Shown here one piece after another: positions 1 through 7,622 of a DNA stretch of 15,048 nt; the first letter of the stretch is position 1; each line of letters begins with the position of its first letter. The notes beneath the pieces are model-generated. The model saw only the letters and a list, made by a program, of their open reading frames with translations. It made no database searches and was not told where the DNA came from. Source of the stretch: Bdellovibrionales bacterium (GTDB lineage: Bacteria > Bdellovibrionota > UBA2428); contig JAFEAR010000150.1 in assembly GCA_018266335.1 (NCBI GenBank), forward strand, positions 1 through 15,048, given 5' to 3'. A program made the position numbers and the translations under genes.

Positions 1-37
1 CGGTCTTGGCCCAAAGACTGTAGGAGAAGCGACTTCC
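1..37. repeat. IS left inverted repeat (partial)
   Basis: Positions 1-12 (CGGTCTTGGCCC) match exactly the reverse complement of 1222-1233. The similarity then continues imperfectly to the shared block ACTTCC at 32-37, which mirrors GGAAGT at 1196-1201. The outermost five bases predicted from the right end fall outside the window. Confidence 0.8.
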
Positions 38-48
38 GAATTGGTAGC

Positions 49-1074
49 TTAGGCAGCTACCGTTTTTTGATATTCCAAAGCAAACATTTTCGGAGTTTTG
101 TTTTTTAGCGACGAGTGCGGACGCTCTTCGTTGAATTCCTTTCGCCAAGCTTCGATGATTTCCTTGGCCTCGTGAAGATTTTCAAACCAGTTCGCGTTGA
201 GGCACTCATCGCGAAGCCGGGCGTTGAACGATTCACAGTAAGCGTTTTGATTGGGCTTACCAGGCTGGATGAACTTGAGCTCGACTTTGTTTTTATGTGA
301 CCACTGATCCATAGCCTTCGAGGTGAACTCGGTGCCGTTGTCGCAAACGATCGCTTTCGGGAGTCCGTGCGCCTGCTTGAGCCGATCCAGTACTTCAGCC
401 ACGCGGTGGCCCGTGAGCGACACGTCGACTTCGAGCGCCGGGGTTTCGTGCGTAAACAGATCCGTGATCGTAAGCGTGCGAAACCTGCGGCCCGAGGCAA
501 AAGCATCGCTCACAAAATCCATGGCCCAAAGTTCGCGCGGCCGGGTTGGCTTTTCGAGCACGAGCCTGAGCCCTGAACGCTTCTTGCGTCCGCCGCGGCG
601 CTGGCCAATTTGCAGTCCCAGCTCGCGGTAAACACGCGCAATGCGTTTGTGGTTGTCGATCATGCCGCAAACCTCGCGCAGGTACCAAACCACGCGCGGG
701 CGTCCGTAGCGCGTTTTACGCTGTGTGAATTCGATCATCCGGGCGCGTAGCTCGGATTCGTCCCTTCGCGGATGCGCGCGGTAGTAGTGAGTGGATTCCT
801 GCAGCCCCAAGAGCCGACAAGTGCGGCGCACGCTCACGCGATATTTTTCGCGCAGGTGCACCGAGGCTCGTCGCTTGGCCTTGGGGCCTACCAGTTTTTT
901 GAGTTCACATCCTTGAGCATCACGATGTCGAGCGCCTGGTTGGCGACGATTCGCTTGAGCTTGGCGTTTTCTTCTTCGAGCGCTTTCATGCGGCGAACTT
1001 CGGTAGCCTGCATGCCGCCGAACTTGGCGCGCCATCCGTAGAAAGATTTCAGGCTTACGCCGTACTTTCGGCAA
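49..1074 (-). CDS. IS3-family transposase OrfB (DDE integrase domain)
   Basis: This is the catalytic half of the transposase, which cuts and rejoins IS ends. Counting from the open frame's first ATG, residues about 90-150 form the HTH_21-like region, and the rve/RNase H-fold core follows. The catalytic triad is visible: D186 in AMDFVSD, D245 in CDNGTEF and E281 in CESFNARLRDEC. The D-E spacing is 35 residues, the diagnostic DD(35)E of IS3 elements. The part upstream of about residue 57 overlaps OrfA in another frame. OrfB is probably made only as an OrfAB fusion after a -1 slip at 894-900, so the ATG at 1074 is unlikely to be a natural start. No internal stop or frameshift is seen, so the enzyme looks intact. 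Confidence 0.93.
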   Translation of the reverse strand: MPKVRRKPEIFLRMARQVRRHAGYRSSPHESARRRKRQAQANRRQPGARHRDAQGCELKKLVGPKAKRRASVHLREKYRVSVRRTCRLLGLQESTHYYRAHPRRDESELRARMIEFTQRKTRYGRPRVVWYLREVCGMIDNHKRIARVYRELGLQIGQRRGGRKKRSGLRLVLEKPTRPRELWAMDFVSDAFASGRRFRTLTITDLFTHETPALEVDVSLTGHRVAEVLDRLKQAHGLPKAIVCDNGTEFTSKAMDQWSHKNKVELKFIQPGKPNQNAYCESFNARLRDECLNANWFENLHEAKEIIEAWRKEFNEERPHSSLKNKTPKMFALEYQKTVAA

Positions 1075-1154
1075 ACGTCGGCGGCGCTCATGCCGCTTTT
1101 GGCTTCAGCCAGCACGGCCGTGATTTGTTCGTTCGAGTACCGGGTTTTCTTCAT
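888..1154 (-). CDS. IS3-family transposase OrfA (HTH, leucine zipper)
   Basis: This 88-residue DNA-binding subunit recognises the IS ends. Residues about 1-45 carry a helix-turn-helix (SNEQITAVLAEAKSG... VCRKYGVSLKSFYGWRAKFGG). A heptad-rich coiled coil follows (MKALEEENAKLKRIVANQ), as usual for OrfA leucine zippers. I chose the ATG at 1154 over one 24 bases upstream because the purine-rich AGGAAAGGAAG sits just before it. The frame ends at a TAG shortly after the slippery heptamer; continuing in the -1 frame produces the OrfAB transposase. OrfA made alone commonly represses transposition in this family. Confidence 0.92.
   Translation of the reverse strand: MKKTRYSNEQITAVLAEAKSGMSAADVCRKYGVSLKSFYGWRAKFGGMQATEVRRMKALEEENAKLKRIVANQALDIVMLKDVNSKNW
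894..900 (-). promoter_or_regulatory. Programmed -1 frameshift slippery heptamer A-AAA-AAC
   Basis: In the OrfA frame the codons read TCA AAA AAC TGG TAG, so the heptamer fits X-XXY-YYZ exactly and lies one codon before the OrfA stop. A slip of one base backwards continues as AAA AAA CTG GTA, which is the open OrfB frame. This is the expected IS3-family recoding signal. Confidence 0.85.
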
Positions 1155-1195
1155 ACAACTTCCTTTCCTGTACCGCATTTTGTGCGGCGTGTTTA

Positions 1196-1238
1196 GGAAG
1201 TTGCTCCTCCGCTAGTTTTACGGGCCAAGACCGGGACA
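1196..1238. repeat. IS right inverted repeat
   Basis: This is the partner of the repeat at the window start. The outer part GGGCCAAGACCG is an exact inverted copy of positions 1-12, and the terminal ACA at 1236-1238 gives the CA end typical of IS3-family elements. The next base onward reads in frame into the methyltransferase remnant. Confidence 0.8.
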
Positions 1239-1685
1239 AAAGAGCGAATGACCCAAGCATACAAAGATGGAAAGCTTCATTTGCCGGACAACAAGGAACA
1301 GCAGATTCGGCAAAAGCAGTACTTAAACGAAATGAAAGGAAATCCGGTAACGAACATCTGGGACGATATCGGAATGGTTCAGAAGCAAAGTGCTGAAGCA
1401 ACCGGATGGCCCACCCAAAAGCCCGTCGCTCTTTTGGAGCGGATCATCAAGACCTCTTCCTCCGAGGGCCAAGTCGTATTCGACTGCTTCGCGGGGTGCG
1501 GCACAGCAATGCATGCTGCCCACAGCTTAAAAAGGAAGTGGATCGGGGTCGACATCTCTCCAACTGCAATCAAGGTAAACAAAAAACGCCTAGAGGAGAT
1601 TGGAGCGAAAGTATCTGTGGTCGACGAAAACGATCTTCCCGTGGAACTTTCGTCCGAGAAAGTTAGCAAACGAAAGGCGGCCTAA
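1239..1685 (+). pseudogene. DNA methyltransferase, C-terminal part (truncated by IS)
   Basis: The open frame runs straight from the IS end to a TAA at 1683. It matches the C-terminal part of N4-cytosine/N6-adenine site-specific methyltransferases. Visible signatures are NIWDDI, the PTQKP block before motif I, and motif I DCFAGCGT (F-x-G-x-G, residues 81-85 counted from the ATG at 1248), which binds S-adenosylmethionine. GVDISPTAI follows. Beta-class enzymes place catalytic motif IV (DPPY-like) and the target-recognition region before motif I. That half is absent here and would lie left of the IS, outside the window. The ATG at 1248 is therefore probably an internal methionine. The stop is one base before the GTG start of the helicase gene, so the two were co-transcribed. 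The remaining frame is undamaged, suggesting recent insertion. A fragment lacking motif IV should not methylate DNA. Confidence 0.85.
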
Positions 1686-1686
1686 G

Positions 1687-3684
1687 GTGGCTTTGTCTTT
1701 CGGAGGAAGTTTTAAGTCGGAATTTGATAAATTTTCCTCGGTAAAAGACTCCAAGGAGTTTCTTGATAGCGTATTGCCATTTTTTCAGTTTGTCGCTCGT
1801 TGTGCGGAGGACAATTCGCATCCATTCAATAGAGAAATTCAAAGTTGGAAAGTGGTGCTCTTCAATGAAGAGCGTCACATGCTGTATCCGCATCAAGTGG
1901 AAGCTCTTAGAGGCTGCTTCAATCAAGTTCTTCTCTCGGACGAACAACATTCTGGATATTGCTTCATGCCCACATCCGCCGGCAAGGGGCACATCCTGAT
2001 GACCCTTTCAGGGTTGGCAATTGGCGACTTCAAAATCCAACATATAATTTCAACAGCGATGCCCGACGTTTGGGAACGACGGCCGGAAATTTTTCCGATC
2101 AGTCTGAGTCTGGGGCTTCAATATTCCAAACTCCTGAGGGATCTGAATCATCCCAAAACTTGTATTTTGGTGCATGACACGGAAATTCTGAAACAGCTTG
2201 AGGGCGACTGCCACTCCTTGCTGGGGGAACATCTGGCGAGTGGGGTCCAATTCCTGACTGTTCAGGCAATGCGGAATCAAGCCAGAAGAGAAAATCTAAA
2301 GTACGTCATCGTAGACGAGTGCCACTGGGGCAACGCAACGGAAGAAGAAACCATCCAATCGTCCCTGATACGGGAAGTGAAAACCCAAGGGGGAAAAGCC
2401 GTAGGATTCACGGCCTCCCCTTATCAGCACCCCAACAGCAAGTTTCAGAATACATGGTCCAGCAATAGGATCGCGGGTGATCTCGACTTCAACTACTATT
2501 TGGATAAAAGCATCCTGTATCCGGTCACTCTTCGTGAAGTGAACCTGCAAAACGCTCGCGTTGGCTACAGCGATGGGGACGACGAGGTCGATCTGACTGA
2601 AAAAGATCAGGTCATTTCGTTTATGGCCGACCACATTTCTACAGTTCTCCCACAAGGAGAGCTGGACGGTCCCGCCATCTGCTTCTTCAGTGCGGTTATT
2701 ATTCCAGACATGGTCGAAGCTCTAAAGTCGAGGCGACCTGAGTTGGCCAAGCACATTAAAGTTCTAGCAAGCGATTCCGCTTTCTTTGCGGAGAAGTGCA
2801 AAGAACTCTTTGGCGAGTCAATTCTTGCCACTGACAAAGACATTCAAGCATTGAAGCGCGGTGAGAAAGTTTTCCTCATCTCTCGTCAAAAACTCCTTGT
2901 TGGGTTGAATGCGCCTTATTTGAGATACTGCTTCATATCTCCCACCAATTCCAAAATCACGATCATGCAGGGAATTGGGCGTCTTATGCGCCCCATCGAT
3001 TTCAAGAAGGTTCCCAAGAAACTAGCGACACTCTTTCTCACCAGCTTAAGCGGCAAGAAGCTCGATATAACAGGTAAAGGCTCAGAACCAGCGGATGAAG
3101 ACGATGAACTCAGTGGAGACCCGACGCGCCTTGATGGCGTGGACCCGGTAAAGACTCGATACACTACAACCTCTATGACGCTGTCGGAAGCCTATGACTT
3201 GCCCGTTCCGGTGTTTTACAAAACCGAAGTTGGTTTCAAAGACTTCATTAATCAACGTCGTATCGACAATCCGAATTCCGTTGAACGTCTGAAGCGCCGG
3301 TTTATTGATCCGGAAGAATTTGGAAACTTTGATCCCATCGCCCTTAGGGAGATTATTAGCCGATTGCGTGATGAAGCTCGCACTCAATACAAACGAGACA
3401 TTCAGGAACGCGATAGTCGTACTGAGGACGGCAAGCGCGTCTGGTTTTGCCAGGGCAAGAAAATACTTGGCCCGAAGGGCTGCAACAGGACGCAGCTTGA
3501 GGTGCCTCTCGAAATTCACCATCTGCATCCGTTCACCTTTGCCGGGCTTTTCAAAACGCTTGGTCCGGACGGCGTTTTAGCCTGGCACGCTGACCGGGCG
3601 AACCTGAAGCACCTTGTGACTCTGTGTCCCAACTGTCACGACCTCATCCATGAACAAGAACCCAGCGATGAGGAAGCTGCCTGA
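1687..3684 (+). CDS. SF2 (DEAD/DEAH-type) helicase fused to C-terminal HNH nuclease
   Basis: This 665-aa protein has an ATP-dependent SF2 helicase followed by an HNH endonuclease. Helicase motifs in order are: MLYPHQVEAL (Q-like region, residues about 60-69), Walker A PTSAGKG (95-101), Walker B DECH (210-213), motif III FTASP (241-245) and motif VI MQGIGRLMRP (427-436). The C-terminal nuclease has paired cysteines C588 and C599, the catalytic EIHH (H611-H612), N639 and CPNCHDLIH (C647, C650, H655), a zinc-finger HNH fold. The GTG start directly after the methyltransferase stop is chosen because GAAAGGCGG lies at suitable spacing upstream; extending to the ATG at 1600 would overlap the methyltransferase by 86 bases. 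The next gene begins nine bases after the stop. In this context I infer a restriction-like or anti-phage DNA-processing enzyme, with unwinding or translocation guiding cleavage. I do not recognise a named family for the fusion. Confidence 0.9.
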   Translation: MALSFGGSFKSEFDKFSSVKDSKEFLDSVLPFFQFVARCAEDNSHPFNREIQSWKVVLFNEERHMLYPHQVEALRGCFNQVLLSDEQHSGYCFMPTSAGKGHILMTLSGLAIGDFKIQHIISTAMPDVWERRPEIFPISLSLGLQYSKLLRDLNHPKTCILVHDTEILKQLEGDCHSLLGEHLASGVQFLTVQAMRNQARRENLKYVIVDECHWGNATEEETIQSSLIREVKTQGGKAVGFTASPYQHPNSKFQNTWSSNRIAGDLDFNYYLDKSILYPVTLREVNLQNARVGYSDGDDEVDLTEKDQVISFMADHISTVLPQGELDGPAICFFSAVIIPDMVEALKSRRPELAKHIKVLASDSAFFAEKCKELFGESILATDKDIQALKRGEKVFLISRQKLLVGLNAPYLRYCFISPTNSKITIMQGIGRLMRPIDFKKVPKKLATLFLTSLSGKKLDITGKGSEPADEDDELSGDPTRLDGVDPVKTRYTTTSMTLSEAYDLPVPVFYKTEVGFKDFINQRRIDNPNSVERLKRRFIDPEEFGNFDPIALREIISRLRDEARTQYKRDIQERDSRTEDGKRVWFCQGKKILGPKGCNRTQLEVPLEIHHLHPFTFAGLFKTLGPDGVLAWHADRANLKHLVTLCPNCHDLIHEQEPSDEEAA

Positions 3685-3693
3685 GGGAGACAA

Positions 3694-5829
3694 ATGGATT
3701 CCTTGCTTCGATTTGTTAGAGATGCCCAAAAGGCGTGTATGTTCGAAGGTACTCGGGAGGAGTTCTTAAGAAGCGACGCCTTTCTGCGTTTTTGCAAATC
3801 GGAGGGGGTGATAGTTCGTGTCCGTCCTCAAGATTTGGATCCAGAAAAACGTCATAAATTCGCCGATCATCTTCGGGACTTGGCCAAACAATTTCTTACT
3901 GAGCATCCTGAAGTGAAGACATGGTCGGACTTCGCGTCTCTAAGAGAAACCCGAAAGGCTCAATTATTAATTCACGAATTCGGAGTTAGAGCCGAGCTTT
4001 TCAATGAGGTTCAGCCGGAAAGCAGGCAGGAGCGGCCGAGAACCAACCTGACACTTCCGGAGTTTTATGAGCTGTGTCAGATTCAATTTAATTTCGACGG
4101 CTCGTTCGGCTCTTTCAAAAAGCACGTAGCCAAGCAGTTTGGTAGCTTCGCCGAATACTGTTTGATGAAGGGTTACGACATCAACAATACGAAGTGGGAG
4201 TCAGATGAAACGGCAGTTCGGGTCGCCCGAAAACTTGGCAGCATCGAAGTAGTTAAAGCGAAGTCGCCGACCCTTTTTACCTATCTTTCCGAGAGAGACT
4301 TACTGGCCGATGCGTTTAATCGAAAAAAATTTCTGTTGAGCAAGTCCCGCATCATGGGAGGACTTCAATGTACAAAGAACCTGTACCTTGAGGTTCATAA
4401 TCGCGAGCTGAAAGGCGAAGTCAGTGCGAGCCAGCAAGCCATATTTGACCAGGGGCACATAGTCGGTTTGGAGGCACAAAGACGCTACCCCGGAGGAGTT
4501 CTCATAGAAACTCCTCACTATAAAGCTGAGGAGGCTGCTAAGGAGACTCAATGCGCCATTGAAGCCGGGGCGCATACAATCTACGAGGCTACCTTCATTC
4601 ATCACGACGTACAGGTGAAAGTGGACATTCTTCACCGGAGGCCTCAAGGGTCGGCCTGGCAACTCATCGAGGTCAAGTCCTCCACTAAGGTAAAGGATGA
4701 GCACCTTCAAGATGTCGCGATTCAAACTTGGGTTTTGGAAGGTGTGGGGATTGAACTCGCATCCCAGCATGTAATGCACCTAAACTCTGACTGCCGCCAT
4801 CCAAATCTCGATGAACTGTTCATCTTGGTGGATGTCACCAAGCAGATTTCTTCTCTGAAGATGGGTTTAGATGCGCGTGTTGATAACCTCCTCGACATCG
4901 TTCAGCAAGGCTCCCCGCCGAACATAGATATCGGCTCTCATTGCAGCGATCCCTACGAATGTTCGTTCTTCGATCATTGCAAGAGCACCAAGAATCTTCC
5001 TCAACCGAACGTGTTCGACCTGCCTGGCCTTGGCTCACGGGCATGGAAATACTACTCCGATGGAATCGTGGGCATAAACGATCCTGGCCTTACTCCGAAA
5101 GCAGAAGTCACCCAACGAGCCATTGCCGTAATGAAATCGGGCAAGCGATTTGTAGATGGTGATGCTATTTCGGCCGAACTGGAAAAATGGCAATGGCCTC
5201 TGCAATATCTCGATTTTGAGACAATCGGCTTTGCGATTCCGAAATTCCGAGATACGGGCCCTTACCAACAAGTCCCTTTCCAATTTAGTTTTCACATTCA
5301 GGAAATACCGGGCGGTCAGCTCGGGCACTCCGAATACCTGCACACAGATGCAAACGATCCAAGAGAGAAATTGCTCGAAGCCCTTCTGGGTTCCATCAAG
5401 CCCAGCGGCAGCATCATTGCATATAACAAATCCTTCGAAGCAGGATGCCTTGGTGAGCTCGCTAAACTTTTTCCCAAAAAGGCCCCCCATATTCAAAGCA
5501 TCGTCGAGCGGCTCGTAGACCCGCTACCGATCTTTCGCGCCAACGTCTATGATCCCGCGTTTGGGCCGAGCTTCAGTATCAAGTCAGTAGCACCAGCCTT
5601 AATTGGGGAGTCGCTTAGCTATAAGAACCTTGAAGTAGCCGATGGAGAAGCCGCTCAACGCGCGTATCTCGAACTTATTGACTCGGGTACACCCAGGGCG
5701 AGGAAGGATCAACTTCGTTCAGCCATGTTGAAATACTGTCATCAGGATACCCTGGCGATGGTCAAACTCGTCGAGTGGTTGTTTTCGCACTCCTCCAAAC
5801 CGAGGGCCAAGTTGCGAAGTGCCGGCTAA
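3694..5829 (+). CDS. Cas4-like PD-(D/E)XK Fe-S nuclease plus DUF2779 DEDDy exonuclease
   Basis: This 711-aa protein appears to have two nuclease centres. Residues 1-205 are unrecognised and probably helical. Residues about 213-430 look like a Cas4/AddB-type nuclease: SKSRI at 216-220, GHIVGLEAQ with H255, D311 in KVDIL, E326-V-K328 in IEVKSS, and a QDVAIQTWVL helix near 339-348. Four cysteines (C226, then C417, C423, C429) are placed as for a 4Fe-4S cluster. Residues about 500-700 resemble DUF2779, a DnaQ-like domain, with D507 and E509 in YLDFETI, AYNKSFE at 576-582, and Y681-x3-D685 in KYCHQDT, the DEDDy pattern. The start has a GAGGGAGA ribosome-binding site overlapping the end of the helicase gene, indicating coupled translation. 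The likely role is exonucleolytic degradation of DNA opened by the helicase-HNH partner. The nuclease polarity and the N-terminal function are unknown. Confidence 0.88.
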   Translation: MDSLLRFVRDAQKACMFEGTREEFLRSDAFLRFCKSEGVIVRVRPQDLDPEKRHKFADHLRDLAKQFLTEHPEVKTWSDFASLRETRKAQLLIHEFGVRAELFNEVQPESRQERPRTNLTLPEFYELCQIQFNFDGSFGSFKKHVAKQFGSFAEYCLMKGYDINNTKWESDETAVRVARKLGSIEVVKAKSPTLFTYLSERDLLADAFNRKKFLLSKSRIMGGLQCTKNLYLEVHNRELKGEVSASQQAIFDQGHIVGLEAQRRYPGGVLIETPHYKAEEAAKETQCAIEAGAHTIYEATFIHHDVQVKVDILHRRPQGSAWQLIEVKSSTKVKDEHLQDVAIQTWVLEGVGIELASQHVMHLNSDCRHPNLDELFILVDVTKQISSLKMGLDARVDNLLDIVQQGSPPNIDIGSHCSDPYECSFFDHCKSTKNLPQPNVFDLPGLGSRAWKYYSDGIVGINDPGLTPKAEVTQRAIAVMKSGKRFVDGDAISAELEKWQWPLQYLDFETIGFAIPKFRDTGPYQQVPFQFSFHIQEIPGGQLGHSEYLHTDANDPREKLLEALLGSIKPSGSIIAYNKSFEAGCLGELAKLFPKKAPHIQSIVERLVDPLPIFRANVYDPAFGPSFSIKSVAPALIGESLSYKNLEVADGEAAQRAYLELIDSGTPRARKDQLRSAMLKYCHQDTLAMVKLVEWLFSHSSKPRAKLRSAG

Positions 5830-6233
5830 CTGCAATACTCCTAAGCCGAATTTCACAATACAGCATCTTTGCATCAGCACTCCTTCGTATTTTAGTTGAT
5901 TCTGCTCCCGTGATTGCCCAGTGTGGTGACGGCAATCCGCCGTCAAGGGAGAACGACAAGTGATTCGATTGCAGAGTGGCAGAATTCTCAAGTTAAGAAT
6001 TGAAACCATTTGAGTTGCTACTTCGATTGTGAGGCGGAATTTGACGATCATTCCTGACATGAACTATGGCATTCTTGCCAGAAAGTTTGTGCGGTAATTT
6101 GGTACGCTAAATAACCCATATGTTCAGACTAAGATATATGAAACTGTGACGCCTAATTTAATCGCACAAATATTGGCTCAGAAACTTATGGGTCGCTCTG
6201 GCTGTCGGACGAGACCACTAGGATTAAGGTAGT
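5830..6233. other. Intergenic region, about 400 bp, no gene seen
   Basis: The region is AT-rich with stops in all frames and only a short chance frame antisense and sense to it. It contains a perfect 7-bp stem-loop at 5927-5945 and a weaker 6-bp AT-rich inverted repeat (AATTCT at 5983-5988, AGAATT at 5996-6001). An A/T-rich stretch with TAAGATATATG near 6129 could host a promoter for the following gene. No tRNA, repeat array or recognisable remnant is seen. Confidence 0.5.
5927..5945 (+). other. Stem-loop, possible 3' end structure of the nuclease operon
   Basis: TGACGGC at 5927-5933 pairs perfectly with GCCGTCA at 5939-5945 around a 5-base loop, about 100 bases after the stop of the Cas4-like/DUF2779 gene. 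No U-tract follows (AAGGGAG), so it is not a standard intrinsic terminator. It may protect a 3' end or be incidental. Confidence 0.35.
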
Positions 6234-6656
6234 ATGTGTAAAAATAATTCACGATATCCTACAGAACAGGAAATGGACGAGATTCTTTCGTTTCTGCCTC
6301 GACTCTACTCAGAAGGGGTTACGTTAATTTACAGTTGGCATGTAAGAGGTAATGAAGGCACAGAAATAGGAACCTTTTCTTGGCCGGAGTATAATCCACT
6401 AGTAGTGGAATTCTTCCAAGTCGCTGCAAAAGAATGTTGGCGTGATTGCGAATATGCGACAGGAAAAGATGACATCTCAGTTGAAAACGTGAATGCGCTT
6501 ACTAGCGCTACGATGGATCAGGTAAAAAATATCCTAACCTTCTTTGTTCGAGGTGAGCGTTTTTGTGATGGACACTGGGCATCCGTAATAGAATCTGGAT
6601 ATGTCCGACGAGTACTTGAGCGCATTGGCAAATTTCGATGTGCGAGTGCACTATGA
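6234..6656 (+). CDS. DUF6508 family protein
   Basis: This is a 140-aa soluble protein. The C-terminal signature RGERFCDGHWASVIESGYVRRVLERI (split here as RGERFCDGH at 106-114, then WASVIESGYVRRVLERI) matches my memory of the DUF6508 family, as do the N-terminal PEYNPLVVEFFQVA segment and the mid-region aromatic patch. The function of the family is not known to me. AAGG lies five bases before the ATG. It is a single gene with AT-leaning composition. It converges on the GIY-YIG gene, with only three bases between the two stop codons. DUF6508 proteins are typically strain-variable cargo, which fits the island setting. No catalytic role is assigned. Confidence 0.75.
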   Translation: MCKNNSRYPTEQEMDEILSFLPRLYSEGVTLIYSWHVRGNEGTEIGTFSWPEYNPLVVEFFQVAAKECWRDCEYATGKDDISVENVNALTSATMDQVKNILTFFVRGERFCDGHWASVIESGYVRRVLERIGKFRCASAL

Positions 6657-6659
6657 GAA

Positions 6660-7622
6660 CTAAGCGGTTTTTTTTACTTCCTCGGCCTCACATGCAGCGA
6701 GGGATTTCCCGTCGGCGACCCTTAGCCAGTTCTCCCTGCCGTTTGTCGAGCGTCCGCGAACGATTGCTCCCGCCGCTGATGGAGATCTAAATTCAATTTC
6801 CTTGGTGGTACGAAGTAAAATTTCATTGTCCGTTTTTTCGACGCGATCCGATTTAGAAATTTGTTCCCAAAGAGAGAAATATGATTGGTGATTTTTAAAG
6901 CTATCGTGTGGAACGCGTCGAATATACGAACCTGGTAAAAGAACATACATCTCCTTGCGCACTATCATTTTTCCGCAGTGGGGCTGTCCCGCGACTAATC
7001 CAACATCCTTCGGGTGAGTCATATAAAATGTCACTCCTTCAAGTGAGGTGACATCAAGTGGGCGTCGTGCAGTGGCCATGATTTCTGAGTTCTCTTCAGA
7101 ATCTTCGCCCGAGGGAAAGTAACTAAGACTAAGTGTTTCGAGAACAAAGCGCATGTTTTCCATAAATACGGCCATGGAGCTTAGGTCGGATTCAGGAAGT
7201 TTGGCTCCTCCTGGCGCATTTGAGTTCATGATTTTCAAAGTGCCAACTGAACTCTTTGCGAGATCGTGGAGTTCTTTTTCTAGATGTTTTACATGGGCTT
7301 TGGTGAGGTTATTGTCTTTGCTGACAAACACCACAAATTGATCCCACCAATCTTTTTCCTGCACGTGCTCCGCCAGGCGCTTTGAAAAGTTGTCCGTTTC
7401 TCCCACGTAGAACGCAGTTAGGCCGTCGCTGCCTTCTCCACTTTCGGATAACAAAATGTAGATCGCTGGTTCGCGCAATTCGGGTCGTTCTTTTACGTGT
7501 GAAAGGTGGCCACGGCTGCCGATGAACGCCAACCCTGTCCAATTGGAAAGCTCGACTGTTTTGAGCGCTCTTGGGTCCTCGCCCATTACAAATATTTTCA
7601 GAGTTTTTCCGAAGCTTTTCAT
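6660..7622 (-). CDS. GIY-YIG nuclease-domain protein with C-terminal DUF4357
   Basis: This is a 320-aa protein. The GIY-YIG domain lies at about residues 50-125: AIY at 53-55 (in place of GIY), YVG at 72-74, R82 in FSKRLAEH with H86, and a downstream Glu (E115 in KHLEKELHDLA) in the expected metal-binding position. The last 45 residues (FRSPSAAGAIVRGRS... NGRENWLRV) match DUF4357, a small domain often attached to GIY-YIG or restriction-related proteins. The middle (about 130-260) is unrecognised. All key catalytic residues are in place, so a DNA nuclease activity is plausible, perhaps in defence or mobile-element biology; this is inference. The start ATG at 7622 is preceded by GAGCTTGG. It is divergent from the gene starting at 7766, with 143 bases between them. 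Confidence 0.88.
   Translation of the reverse strand: MKSFGKTLKIFVMGEDPRALKTVELSNWTGLAFIGSRGHLSHVKERPELREPAIYILLSESGEGSDGLTAFYVGETDNFSKRLAEHVQEKDWWDQFVVFVSKDNNLTKAHVKHLEKELHDLAKSSVGTLKIMNSNAPGGAKLPESDLSSMAVFMENMRFVLETLSLSYFPSGEDSEENSEIMATARRPLDVTSLEGVTFYMTHPKDVGLVAGQPHCGKMIVRKEMYVLLPGSYIRRVPHDSFKNHQSYFSLWEQISKSDRVEKTDNEILLRTTKEIEFRSPSAAGAIVRGRSTNGRENWLRVADGKSLAACEAEEVKKTA

Larger units (their letters stand above)
1..1238 (-). mobile_element. IS3-family (IS407-group-like) insertion sequence, left tip just outside window
   Basis: The element carries two overlapping minus-strand reading frames, OrfA and OrfB, with the arrangement, slippery site and DDE catalytic domain of the IS3 family; protein wording is closest to the IS407 group. 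Imperfect terminal inverted repeats flank them (1-37 and 1196-1238). The right end closes with ...GGGACA, giving the CA terminus expected for IS3 elements (TG...CA). The matching left terminus would need about five more bases (TGTCC) that lie before position 1, so full length is inferred as about 1243 bp. The target-site duplication cannot be checked because the left flank is missing. The right end abuts the 3' portion of a DNA methyltransferase gene, so the element probably inserted into that gene. Both frames are open and the ends are present, so it may still be active. Confidence 0.93.

Noticed and set aside
3082..3528. 148-codon minus-strand frame
   Set aside because: It is antisense to the helicase C-terminal region and the HNH domain; a composition artefact.
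4300..4779. 159-codon minus-strand frame inside the Cas4-like gene
   Set aside because: It is antisense to the catalytic D311/E326 region of a well-supported gene, and has no domain or ribosome-binding site.
5927..5945. Intrinsic terminator after the nuclease operon
   Set aside because: The stem is good but no U-tract follows, so it is listed only as a stem-loop.
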